Below are positions 25,241 to 33,963 of a stretch of 35,987 bases of DNA, in pieces. The stretch is taken from the NCBI GenBank assembly GCA_019745005.1, contig JAIETO010000262.1, positions 1-35,987 on the forward strand. The letters run 5' to 3'. The number at the start of each line of letters is the position of its first letter. The first letter of the stretch is position 1. A model generated the notes under the pieces. The model did not search any database. It was not told the DNA's origin and worked only from the letters and a program-made list of their open reading frames with translations. This DNA is from Burkholderiaceae bacterium (GTDB lineage: Bacteria; Pseudomonadota; Gammaproteobacteria; Burkholderiales; Burkholderiaceae_D). The position numbers were made by a program, and so were the translations under genes.

Positions 25241-25415
25241 TTATTTTTCGTGATGACTTGGTAGTGAACAAAACTGAAGGCACAGAAGCGATTTTTTTGG
25301 ATGAGGGTCAAAGCGAGATGCGTCCCATGTTTTTCGACCGTCCAAAAAGCAGTATTTTTTGTTGCTAATTTATGGACATCTTGCGTTTCGTTTCAAAGAA
25401 AAATTTGCACGTAAT

Positions 25416-25503
25416 TCATATACTCCTCTATTTTTACAAATAATCTATATCTTTGCGCTTTATCTATAAGCGGATAGAGAAATTACTGGTGATGGTATAT
25501 GCA
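25416..25503. repeat. Interspersed ~90-bp palindromic repeat, copy between the TPR lipoprotein gene and argA
   Basis: The core TTGCGCTTTATCTATAAGCG (from 25453) pairs TGCGCTT (25454-25460) with AAGCGGA (25468-25474) with one mismatch. The outer blocks CATATACTCC and GGTATATG are roughly inverted copies of each other. It begins 14 nt past the lipoprotein stop codon. Confidence 0.6.
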
Positions 25504-25516
25504 GATTGGCAGCGAC

Positions 25517-26695
25517 TTATCGTAGCGAGGTCGATTTGATTTTTTCTAACTTGGCGCTGTAAATATCTTCCTGTTTGCGCGTCAAACTGTTTTCTTTGGC
25601 CAGTTGAAGCTGTTCTTGCGCTTCCTTCACTTCACCTAATTTGGCATGCGCTGAGGCCATCCAGAAGTGGACTTCATGGTAGTGCGGATTGCGTGCAAGC
25701 TCTTTATTGAACAGATTTTTTGCAGCTCGGTAATCGGCTTTGTTCATCGCCTCTATGCCCAAATTCAAGAAATAAAATGGGGGACGAGGTTGGATACGTT
25801 GCAGTTCAGCCGCCAGCAATTGGGCTTCTTGTTTGCGTTCTTGCTTGTTCAAAACCGCAATCAGATTGTGCATGGCATTGGCGTTTTTCCCGTCTTGCGC
25901 AAGTGCTCGACGAAACACTGCTTCTGCTTCGGCGAGGTTGCCGTTCTGTTGATAGACCACACCCAAGGTGTTGAGTGCGCTCATGAAATCAGGGTCATGC
26001 AAAAGCGCCTCGCGCGCATGCCAATATGCGGCGTTATTGTCGTGTTGCGAGAGTAATTCGGCCGCCCGATTGTTCATAAACATCGCCACAATGCGTTGCT
26101 CGCCAATAGGTGTGGCTTGTTGCTGTTGCAAATCGCTTGAAGGTTGAAAGTCGACGATCAAGGACTCTTCATTAGAAAAATCACGACCTACCCGCAAGCC
26201 GCTGAAGGACTCCAAACGCTTACCTAGAACGATATTCACATGGCCAGTAGAAAACTGCAGGTCACCCATTCGGCTCCACAACTCATCGGTATAAACATCT
26301 TGATAGTTCACCGCAATACCCATGTTCTTGGCGAACGCGGCTGTCATGATCACTAAGGACAAGCAGTTACCTGAACGCGTGCGAAAAGTCTCACTAGCGG
26401 TTTTTGTATAGGCTGCGTCGTATTCGATACGCATTTGCGAGCGGCGCCCCAATGCCTCGTAAAGGCCTTGTTTTAAACCTTTATTCAACACGTCTTTACG
26501 CAGATCAGATTGTAGAAAAGCTTGCATTTCATTGCTAAGCGCAAAAATTTCGTTCGCGTCAATCGGCTTGCTGGGCTGCGTGAAAAGGTTGTCGTGCAAT
26601 ATGCCTTCGCGCTTTAAATCGATGGGGGAAGTTGTGCATGCACACAAGGTACACAGAGCGAAAAGATAGGCGAGTGTGCGAATGGCGAACGGCAT
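25517..26695 (-). CDS. Lipoprotein with transglutaminase-like domain and TPR repeats
   Basis: The 392-residue protein has a lipoprotein signal (MPFAIRTLAYLFALCTLCAC, lipid-modified C20 likely). A transglutaminase-like domain follows with a plausible Cys-His-Asp triad: C111 in RSGNCLSLV, H152 in STGHVNIVL and D182 in LIVDFQP. From about residue 205 to the end there are four or so TPR-type helix pairs (for example ALNTLGVVYQQNGNLAEAEA). It should sit in the outer or inner membrane facing the periplasm. The combination suggests a protein-binding peptidase or a scaffold; its substrate is unknown. A GGGAG site precedes the ATG. It lies between hrpA (divergent) and argA and is transcribed towards argA. 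Confidence 0.88.
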   Translation of the reverse strand: MPFAIRTLAYLFALCTLCACTTSPIDLKREGILHDNLFTQPSKPIDANEIFALSNEMQAFLQSDLRKDVLNKGLKQGLYEALGRRSQMRIEYDAAYTKTASETFRTRSGNCLSLVIMTAAFAKNMGIAVNYQDVYTDELWSRMGDLQFSTGHVNIVLGKRLESFSGLRVGRDFSNEESLIVDFQPSSDLQQQQATPIGEQRIVAMFMNNRAAELLSQHDNNAAYWHAREALLHDPDFMSALNTLGVVYQQNGNLAEAEAVFRRALAQDGKNANAMHNLIAVLNKQERKQEAQLLAAELQRIQPRPPFYFLNLGIEAMNKADYRAAKNLFNKELARNPHYHEVHFWMASAHAKLGEVKEAQEQLQLAKENSLTRKQEDIYSAKLEKIKSTSLR

Positions 26696-26935
26696 GATGA
26701 TTTCTCCCGATTAAACTCTCATTGAACTGCGGTAAAACAGAGTTTGGCGTTGCTGCCTTGCTTTGCCTTGTCCACGCAATTTTGCGTCAGTCCTATCGAA
26801 TCTAAAAATAATTGCGCAAACAATTATGCGCATTTTTTATTCTAGTCTGCTGGCGCTTTTTCGCAATGTATTACCTTGGCTGGACGTGGGTTTAAGCACT
26901 GAAATGCGACGAAATCTGGGATAATCGGCGCGCAT

Positions 26936-29900
26936 ATGACAAAGAATGAAACTAAATCAACGATGAGCCATCAAAAGCCTGCTCAAAAAACCAAACAGTC
27001 ATTTACCGAGCTGCAGCACTTGCGTGACCAATTGCGTGAAAAATCACACGATCAGGTGAGAAACCAGTCGCAAAACCAAGTTGCAGAGCAAAATCGTGTT
27101 GTCGCAAAGCCACCAAAGCAAGTGAGTAAGGACGTCGGTGGAAATCCCCCTGTTGCAGCCGCAAATAGTTCGCAATCGAAGCCGCAGGTATCGACTAAAG
27201 CAGACATTGCCGACAGTGCTGTACAGGCGACTAATCTGCGGACGAACAGGGCGCAGAGGGAAGCGCGGGTAACTAGCCCAAACAATTCGCAAGGCAAATC
27301 CAACAGGGTTTGTCAGCTTGGGACGGAAAACCCAGAGAGTGAACCCAAGCTGCCATTTCGCAATCCGCCACCCCGCATTACTTACCCTGAAGAATTGCCC
27401 GTTTCTGGCCGACGTGCAGAAATCGCCGAGGCATTGAGCAAGCACCAAGTCATTATCGTGTGTGGCGAAACGGGGTCAGGTAAAACCACACAGCTACCGA
27501 AAATTTGCCTTGAATTAGGGCGAGGCAGCAAGGGTTTGATAGGGCATACGCAGCCGCGTCGCATTGCCGCATCGTCTACAGCGAAGCGCATTGCGCAAGA
27601 ATTAAATTCCCCGCTAGGTGAGCACGTTGGGTTTAAGGTGCGTTTTAACGACACGCTGACCAAAGGGGCGTCGGTGAAATTGATGACGGACGGTATTTTG
27701 TTAGCGGAAACGCAAACTGATCCGCTACTCAAACAATACGACACCATCATTATTGATGAGGCGCACGAACGGAGTTTGAATATTGATTTTTTGCTGGGCT
27801 ACTTAAAGCAAATATTACCCAAACGCCCCGACTTGAAAGTGATTATTACGTCGGCAACGATAGATGCAAATCGCTTTGCCCAACACTTTTCAAGTGGCCA
27901 CGGAGCCGCAGTCAAAGCCGCGCCAGTGATTGAAGTGTCTGGGCGTTTGTATCCAGTCGAGGTTCGCTATCGTCCCGTGCAAGAGGGTGAAAAAGATAAA
28001 GAGCGCGACTTAATGACGGCGATTACGGACGCCGTTGATGAACTTTGTCGCATAGGCTCTGGCGATGTGTTGGTGTTTTTACCCGGCGAGCGGGAAATTC
28101 GTGATACGGCAGAAGCTTTGCGCAAGCATCATCCGCCCCATGTTGAGATTTTGCCTTTGTTCGCGCGTCTCTCAGCACAAGAGCAAGAGCGCGTGTTTAA
28201 AGTTTCGAACGCGAGGCGTATCGTGCTGGCCACCAATGTGGCGGAAACTTCGCTAACGGTGCCGGGCATACGCTATGTGGTGGATGCCGGTCTAGCGCGC
28301 GTGAAGCGATACAGTTACCGAAACAAAGTCGAACAATTGCAAGTTGAAGCAGTCGCACAATCGGCGGCCAATCAACGTGCTGGTCGCTGCGGGCGGGTTG
28401 CTGCTGGTGTCTGCATACGTTTGTATGAAGAAGTCGATTATTTACAAAGACCGAAGTTTACTGAGCCGGAAATCTTACGCTCCTCGCTGGCAGCCGTAAT
28501 TTTGCGAATGAAGTCACTGCACTTGACGGAGGTAGAAAGTTTTCCCTTCATCGAGCCACCACCCGGCAGAGCGATTGCCGATGGTTATCAATTGCTGCAA
28601 GAGCTGGGCGCCATGGATGAGGCAAACCAACTCACGCCAATTGGTAAACAATTAGCCAAGTTGCCGCTTGACCCAAGGGTGGGGCGTATGATTCTCGCCG
28701 CCCGCGATAACCAAGCCTTGGAAGAGGTGCTGATTGTTGCTGCTGCCTTGTCAGTACAAGACCCGCGCGACCGTCCATTGGAAGCGCAAGCAGCTGCGGA
28801 CGCTGCACATAAAAAATTTGCGGATGAAAAATCTGAGTTTTTATCGTATTTGAAGATGTGGAAGTGGTTTGAAGACGCCATCGAACATAAAAAAACCAAC
28901 CGCCAATTACAAGAGAATTGCCGCGCCCAATTTTTGAATCAGATGCGTTTGCGCGAATGGCGCGAAGTGCACTCGCAACTCCTTACCATCGTCAAAGAAC
29001 AAGGTTGGCGCTTGAACGAAAAGCCCGCTACTTACGAGCAGTTACACCTCGCCCTGTTGACGGGTTTGCTGGGGAATATTGGGTATAAATCTGACGAGGA
29101 ACCGCATTATCTCGGGGCGCGCAGCATTAAGTTTTTCATCTGGCCAGGTTCGACCTTGGCTAAGAAAGCGGGGCGTTGGATCATGGCTGCCGAACTGGTA
29201 GATACCACGCGTTTGTATGGCCGGTGTATCGCGCAAATTCAACCCGAATGGCTGGAGAAAGTGGGCGAACATTTACTCAAAAAATCGGTCGGTGAGCCAC
29301 GCTGGGAAAAGCGTGCTGGACAAGTTTCTGCTTTCGAGCGTGCCACCTTGTATGGTCTCGTCGTGTATAGCCAAAGACGCACGCAGTACGGCCTGACGCA
29401 TCCTGCCGAAGCGCGCGAAATCTTTATTCGCGATGCCTTGGTCGCTGGCGAGTTTGAAACGCGGGCACCGTTTTTTGCGTTCAACCAAAAACTGGTGCGC
29501 GAGATCGAAAATCTTGAACACAAATCACGTCGCCTAGACGTGTTGGTTGATGAACAATTGATTGCTGCTTTCTACGATCAGCATTTGCCGCCCGACGTCT
29601 ACAACGCAGTGTTGTTCGAGCAATGGCATAAAGAGATGGTGAAGACCACGCCGAAGTTGCTTTACTTGAACAAAGATGAACTCATGCGGCACGAGGCCGC
29701 AGGTGTCACCACCGATTTATTTCCTAAGACGATGCAGGTGTCGGGCGTGGCATTGCAACTGGCTTACCATTTTGAACCGGGCAGCGCGCGCGATGGCGTG
29801 ACCTTATCGGTCCCTTTATTTTCCTTAAATCAGGTATCGGCAGATCGCTGCGAATGGCTGGTGCCCGGCATGGTCAAAGAGAAAGTGCAACTTCTGATCA

Positions 29901-31243
29901 AATCACTGCCGCAAAAAATACGTCGCCACTGCGTACCGATTCCGCAGTACGCGGCGGGCTTTTGTGAGCGTAAGGAGTTTGGCGCAGGTAACTTCCTCGA
30001 CGCACTCATCGCCGATATCCGCGAACAAACGGGACTTTTATGTTTGACCACAGATTTTAAGTTCGAAACCTTGCCCGCGCATCTGACCATGAATTTCAAA
30101 GTGGTGGATGAACATGGCAGGCAGTTGGAAATGGGGCGCAATTTAGCCGCATTGCGGGCAGAATTTGGCGGGCAAGCGCGAGAAAGTTTTCAGCGCATTG
30201 CCAGTGCGGAAAAGCTTGCTTTGTTGGAGCGCGAAGGCAATCACGACGCGCATCAAAACGCAAAAGTGTCGAGCACAAACAGTTTGGCGACACAGCAAAA
30301 TTTGCAGAAAAAAAATGCAGAAGGCACGCCGAAGAGCACAAACGCTCATGCTGATTTCAGTGACAGCGCAAGAAAAACGACGACCCAATTTCAACAGGAG
30401 AACATCACCAATTGGACCTTTGGTGAATTGCCTGAATTATTGGAGGTGCAACAAGGTAAGCAAACCTTAATTGGCTACCCCGCCTTGGTGGATAAAGCCA
30501 CGCATTGCTCAATTGAAGTCTTTGATGATCCCGATGAGGCGAACCGCGTACACCGTATTGGTATGCGCCGTCTATTTGCGTTGCAACTCAAAGAGCAAAT
30601 GAAGTTTTTGGAAAAAAATATTCCTAACTTGCAGCAAATGGGCATGCAATTCATGGCGCTGGGCTCCCAAGAAGAGTTGCGCGACCAGCTCTTGCAAGTG
30701 GCCATGGAGTCTGCATTTTTGCAAGCGCCTTTGCCGACCAATTCGGGTGAGTTTAATCAACGCAGAGATCAGGGCAAAGCGCGCTTAAATCTTTTGGCAA
30801 ATGAAATCGCCCGTTTGGTTGGACAAATTTTGGCGGAATATCATGGCTTACCGAAAAAATTGCAAAGTCTCAAAGCGCATGCTGCCGCCGCAGCGGATAT
30901 GCAAACTCAGTTGCAACAACTGATCAGCAAGCGCTTTGTGGTTGAAAACGAGTTTAGCCAATTAGCGCATTTCCCCCGCTACCTGAAAGCCATGACGATT
31001 CGTATGGAAAAATGCCGCGCAGATCCAACGCGCGACGCCAAACTCATGGCGGAGTGGCAAAGCGTAGCGCAAGCCTGGCAGCGCGCGCCACGCAGAACCG
31101 GGCTTGATGCTGATCCGAAAATGATCGAATTTCGTTGGCTGCTTGAGGAATTACGGGTTTCCCTGTTTGCACAGGAATTGCGCACGCCGATGCCCGTATC
31201 AGTCAAGCGCTTACAGAAGGTGTGGGAAAGTTTGCAGAGGTGA
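26936..31243 (+). CDS. hrpA: ATP-dependent RNA helicase HrpA
   Basis: HrpA is a DEAH-box helicase; in E. coli it processes fimbrial mRNA and rescues collided ribosomes. The 1435-residue protein has Walker A GETGSGKTTQ (about 177-184), the DEAH box IIDEAHERS (274-277), motif III ITSATID and motif VI QRAGRCGRV. The helicase C-terminal, ratchet (HA2), OB and HrpA-specific C-terminal domains follow. It is about 135 residues longer than E. coli HrpA (1300 aa). A Q/N/K-rich disordered N-terminal extension (about 1-140) and a polar linker (about 1100-1155) account for most of this. The start is ATG at 26936 or the next ATG nine codons on; neither has a strong ribosome site. Confidence 0.96.
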   Translation: MTKNETKSTMSHQKPAQKTKQSFTELQHLRDQLREKSHDQVRNQSQNQVAEQNRVVAKPPKQVSKDVGGNPPVAAANSSQSKPQVSTKADIADSAVQATNLRTNRAQREARVTSPNNSQGKSNRVCQLGTENPESEPKLPFRNPPPRITYPEELPVSGRRAEIAEALSKHQVIIVCGETGSGKTTQLPKICLELGRGSKGLIGHTQPRRIAASSTAKRIAQELNSPLGEHVGFKVRFNDTLTKGASVKLMTDGILLAETQTDPLLKQYDTIIIDEAHERSLNIDFLLGYLKQILPKRPDLKVIITSATIDANRFAQHFSSGHGAAVKAAPVIEVSGRLYPVEVRYRPVQEGEKDKERDLMTAITDAVDELCRIGSGDVLVFLPGEREIRDTAEALRKHHPPHVEILPLFARLSAQEQERVFKVSNARRIVLATNVAETSLTVPGIRYVVDAGLARVKRYSYRNKVEQLQVEAVAQSAANQRAGRCGRVAAGVCIRLYEEVDYLQRPKFTEPEILRSSLAAVILRMKSLHLTEVESFPFIEPPPGRAIADGYQLLQELGAMDEANQLTPIGKQLAKLPLDPRVGRMILAARDNQALEEVLIVAAALSVQDPRDRPLEAQAAADAAHKKFADEKSEFLSYLKMWKWFEDAIEHKKTNRQLQENCRAQFLNQMRLREWREVHSQLLTIVKEQGWRLNEKPATYEQLHLALLTGLLGNIGYKSDEEPHYLGARSIKFFIWPGSTLAKKAGRWIMAAELVDTTRLYGRCIAQIQPEWLEKVGEHLLKKSVGEPRWEKRAGQVSAFERATLYGLVVYSQRRTQYGLTHPAEAREIFIRDALVAGEFETRAPFFAFNQKLVREIENLEHKSRRLDVLVDEQLIAAFYDQHLPPDVYNAVLFEQWHKEMVKTTPKLLYLNKDELMRHEAAGVTTDLFPKTMQVSGVALQLAYHFEPGSARDGVTLSVPLFSLNQVSADRCEWLVPGMVKEKVQLLIKSLPQKIRRHCVPIPQYAAGFCERKEFGAGNFLDALIADIREQTGLLCLTTDFKFETLPAHLTMNFKVVDEHGRQLEMGRNLAALRAEFGGQARESFQRIASAEKLALLEREGNHDAHQNAKVSSTNSLATQQNLQKKNAEGTPKSTNAHADFSDSARKTTTQFQQENITNWTFGELPELLEVQQGKQTLIGYPALVDKATHCSIEVFDDPDEANRVHRIGMRRLFALQLKEQMKFLEKNIPNLQQMGMQFMALGSQEELRDQLLQVAMESAFLQAPLPTNSGEFNQRRDQGKARLNLLANEIARLVGQILAEYHGLPKKLQSLKAHAAAAADMQTQLQQLISKRFVVENEFSQLAHFPRYLKAMTIRMEKCRADPTRDAKLMAEWQSVAQAWQRAPRRTGLDADPKMIEFRWLLEELRVSLFAQELRTPMPVSVKRLQKVWESLQR

Positions 31244-31349
31244 GTCTTGATGTTGCATTTATTCGACTAAACGTGTGTTGCGCTTCTGCAAGGCTCGTAG
31301 AAAGTAGCGCCGAAAATTAAACGTTTGAGTCGTGAATAAAAGCGAAAGT

Positions 31350-31436
31350 TTCATATACTGCCGCTTTTTTATTTTATTTATTGCTAAATGCGCTTATAGA
31401 TAGAGCGTAATAACTTTATACGGGAGTGAGTATCAC
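31350..31436. repeat. Interspersed ~90-bp palindromic repeat, reference-like copy after hrpA
   Basis: This copy shows TTTCATATACTGCCGC at its left end, a core ATGCGCTTATAGATAGAGCG (from 31388) and ATACGGGAGTGAGTATC at its right end. Both ends and the core are the blocks used to recognise the other copies. It lies between the ends of two convergent genes. Confidence 0.6.
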
Positions 31437-31438
31437 CT

Positions 31439-31499
31439 TTTAAGCACTTTTGGCCTTAGACTCGCGATGAGTCTAAGGCTGTTAAATTGCGTGCTTAAA
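31439..31499. other. Nested double hairpin between convergent hrpA and S46 peptidase genes
   Basis: An outer 9-bp stem, TTTAAGCAC (31439-31447) with GTGCTTAAA (31491-31499), encloses a perfect 11-bp hairpin, GCCTTAGACTC (31453-31463) with GAGTCTAAGGC (31469-31479). It begins 3 nt beyond the S46 stop codon. There is no T-run, so it is not a standard terminator, but the position suggests a role at transcript 3' ends. Confidence 0.6.
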
Positions 31500-31502
31500 G
31501 GA

Positions 31503-33605
31503 CTATTTGCCCAACATCTCATCAGCAATGCGCTTGCCGTCGTAGATCTTATTCAAGGCTTCCAAAATACCGCCGCTGTGCACTGCCACCGCGCGGTTTT
31601 TGCTGCCGTCGTACCAGAATGCGCCACCTAAAGAATGAATATTACCGTCGAAAATCAAACCGACAATTTCCCCTTTTTTGTTGATCATCGGACTGCCAGA
31701 ATTCCCGCCGATGATGTCGTGGGTGGTGACGAAATTGAAGCGTTGTGCGAGGTTGAGGTTCGCTTTTGCTTTGTGCCAAGAAGCAGGCAGGGCAAACGGG
31801 TCAGCGCCCGTCTCACGTTTAAAGGCACCTGCAAAGTCAGTGAAAGCAGGAATTTTCTCGCCTTTATGTTCCCATCCTTTGACTTCGCCATACGACAAGC
31901 GCAAGCTAAACGTGGCGTCAGGGTAAGCACCCGTGCCGGTTTGGGCAAAACGGGCTTCAGCGATTAGCTCTGAATTTTTTTGCACGACGGAGTCGACTTC
32001 CTGTTCGTAACGTTTGCGTAAGCTGCGCGCGTCTGCATCAATAAATTTCACCAACTTGATCATTGCATCCTCTGATTTGGCAATCGCTTCGGCACCGCCT
32101 TTCCACAGTGCCTTGCGCACTTCGACATCACCCAATTTGGTCTGCTTTACCAGCTCATCGGCGAGTTGTTCCGGCGATTTATTGCCTAATACTTTCTTTA
32201 CCAGCGGATCGTCCACGCCTAATATTTCGCGCATCTTTGTTAAGCCGAAAGTGAGCTTCACTTTTTCAAACTCTGGGTAGATAGGCGCAGGTGAAGCGAT
32301 TTGTTCTTCGACTTCAGGCAGGCGCGCATCGGCAAATTCAGGCAAACGCTCGGTGTTTGCTTTGGCTTTTTCTTCTATGCCACGAACTAAATCACGTGCA
32401 TGAAAAAAATACTCAGAATTGAACGCACGACCGCCTTCTAAATTTGCCATGCGATCACCCAGTTCACGGTGAATTTTTTGCGCTTTTTCAATCGCATCCC
32501 ACGCACCGCCGATACGTGCCTGCATGGCGGGTTTGGAAGCGACGAACTTCTTCAAGGCGTTTTCTTCGGCCTGTTTTTTGATGAGAAAACTTGGTTCAAG
32601 CAAGGTTTGCAATTGACCGTAGCGTGCTTTGTAACCGTTTTCAATACCAAATAGAGTGCCTTCAGCAACACGCGCTGCTTCGGCACTGGTTTTTTGATAC
32701 TGCTCAATCACGCCACGCAGTTCGGCGGTGCGCAACATGCCGTCAATGAGGTCCATGTCACGCACGCGCAACAACTGGGCAACCGTGAGCTGGCGTTGGG
32801 TGCGACCAGGGTGGCCGGTGACAAACACCATTTCTTTTTCCTCAGCACCTTGGGGGTTAAAGGTGAAGAAATCTTTGATAGCAACAGGTTTATCGTTTTC
32901 GTACACGCGTACCAAGCTGATATCGAGGTCGAAGCGCGGGAAATTGAAATTGTCTGGATCGCCACCAAAAAAAGCGATGGCTTTTTCCGGTGCCCAGACT
33001 AGGCGCACGTCGGAAAAGCGGTGGTATTTATAAATCTTGTATTGGCCACCGTGATACAGGTCAACTAAATCGCAACGCGTGGTGCTCTTATTTTCACCTA
33101 CACAAGCGGAGGTTAATTTTGCGCGTATGCCGTTTTGCGCTTGTTTGTAAGCGGTGCCCGACAAGCCAGCGGTGGCTTTTTTAACTTGCTCGGTCACATC
33201 TTGAATATCTTCCAAGCGATTGACTTCCATTGCCGGACATTTCTGCTCGTCGGCGCGGGTTTTACTGAGGAAGCCATCAGCAATGTAGTTTTTTTGTGCG
33301 CTGGAGAGTTGCTCGATGCATTCTGCGGCGCAGTGATGATTGGTCATGACCAATCCGTCTTTAGAAATAAACGAACCCGAACAACCGAAGGCCATGCGCG
33401 CTGAACTGAGCATGACTTTTTTAACCCACTCAGCGCTTGGCTTGTAGCCATATTCAGCCTGCATTTTAGCCATGGGAAGATTATCGAGCGTCCACATGCC
33501 TTCCGCTGCCAAGGCGGGCTGCCACGCCAGTAAAGTCGAGAAAAGTATGCCTAACGAGGAAAATCCTCGCATTTTTTTGAGGTACATTGGAACAGAAATT
33601 TTCAT
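31503..33605 (-). CDS. S46 family dipeptidyl peptidase, exported
   Basis: The 700-residue serine peptidase has a signal peptide (about 1-34, ending PALAAEG). The S46 catalytic triad is the TNHHC histidine (about 90-91), D228 in PRFDLDIS and S636 in GGNSGSPMI. S46 enzymes (DPP7/DPP11) remove dipeptides from the N-terminus of peptides in the periplasm. The size is normal for the family (about 700-720 aa). AAGGA lies 8 nt before the ATG at 33605. Its neighbour pepF is another exported peptidase, and DUF885 a third, so peptide uptake seems important to this organism. Which dipeptides are preferred cannot be told from sequence alone. Confidence 0.94.
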   Translation of the reverse strand: MKISVPMYLKKMRGFSSLGILFSTLLAWQPALAAEGMWTLDNLPMAKMQAEYGYKPSAEWVKKVMLSSARMAFGCSGSFISKDGLVMTNHHCAAECIEQLSSAQKNYIADGFLSKTRADEQKCPAMEVNRLEDIQDVTEQVKKATAGLSGTAYKQAQNGIRAKLTSACVGENKSTTRCDLVDLYHGGQYKIYKYHRFSDVRLVWAPEKAIAFFGGDPDNFNFPRFDLDISLVRVYENDKPVAIKDFFTFNPQGAEEKEMVFVTGHPGRTQRQLTVAQLLRVRDMDLIDGMLRTAELRGVIEQYQKTSAEAARVAEGTLFGIENGYKARYGQLQTLLEPSFLIKKQAEENALKKFVASKPAMQARIGGAWDAIEKAQKIHRELGDRMANLEGGRAFNSEYFFHARDLVRGIEEKAKANTERLPEFADARLPEVEEQIASPAPIYPEFEKVKLTFGLTKMREILGVDDPLVKKVLGNKSPEQLADELVKQTKLGDVEVRKALWKGGAEAIAKSEDAMIKLVKFIDADARSLRKRYEQEVDSVVQKNSELIAEARFAQTGTGAYPDATFSLRLSYGEVKGWEHKGEKIPAFTDFAGAFKRETGADPFALPASWHKAKANLNLAQRFNFVTTHDIIGGNSGSPMINKKGEIVGLIFDGNIHSLGGAFWYDGSKNRAVAVHSGGILEALNKIYDGKRIADEMLGK

Positions 33606-33710
33606 GATTTTTCCTTTTGGGGTGTCAAGAAAGGGCTTGCTTTGGGTTTGTTTTCGTTTTGCGAAGGTTTCATTATTTGCAACGCGAAACGATAATATGC
33701 CGATGCATTA

Positions 33711-33886
33711 AACCCAGATTTTCCATTAGGCGCGCTTACAGCGCTATTTGCAAGCTGGCGGCGCATTTTCGGTCATTTTCGCTGCTCTTCGTTGCCAATA
33801 GCTCGCTATTGGCGCCTCACTCGCAACGAAAATGCCTCGAAAAGTGCATCCACCATCGTGGCAAATCCTAATGAAAAATCTGGGTT
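33711..33886. mobile_element. 176-bp MITE-like element with 20-bp terminal inverted repeats
   Basis: The left end AACCCAGATTTTCCATTAGG (33711-33730) and the right end CCTAATGAAAAATCTGGGTT (33867-33886) are inverted copies matching at 19 of 20 positions. Inside is a near-palindrome with a perfect central hairpin, GCCAATAGC (33794-33802) with GCTATTGGC (33805-33813), flanked by TTCGTT / AACGAA and TTTTCG / CGAAAA arms. There is no coding frame of note. This is the layout of a small non-autonomous transposable element or a cruciform repeat; no target-site duplication is certain. Confidence 0.65.
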
Positions 33887-33936
33887 AAAAAAGCAAGCCC
33901 CGCGCAACTCTGTGCTGAAAGTTGTGCGGGGCTTGC
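33887..33936 (-). terminator. Rho-independent terminator of pepF
   Basis: GCAAGCCCCGCGCAACT (33893-33909) pairs with AGTTGTGCGGGGCTTGC (33920-33936) with one wobble. On the minus strand it begins 28 nt after the pepF stop and ends in TTTTTT (33887-33892). It abuts the 176-bp element. Confidence 0.92.
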
Positions 33937-33963
33937 AACAGATTCGATTAAATTTTCTGATGT

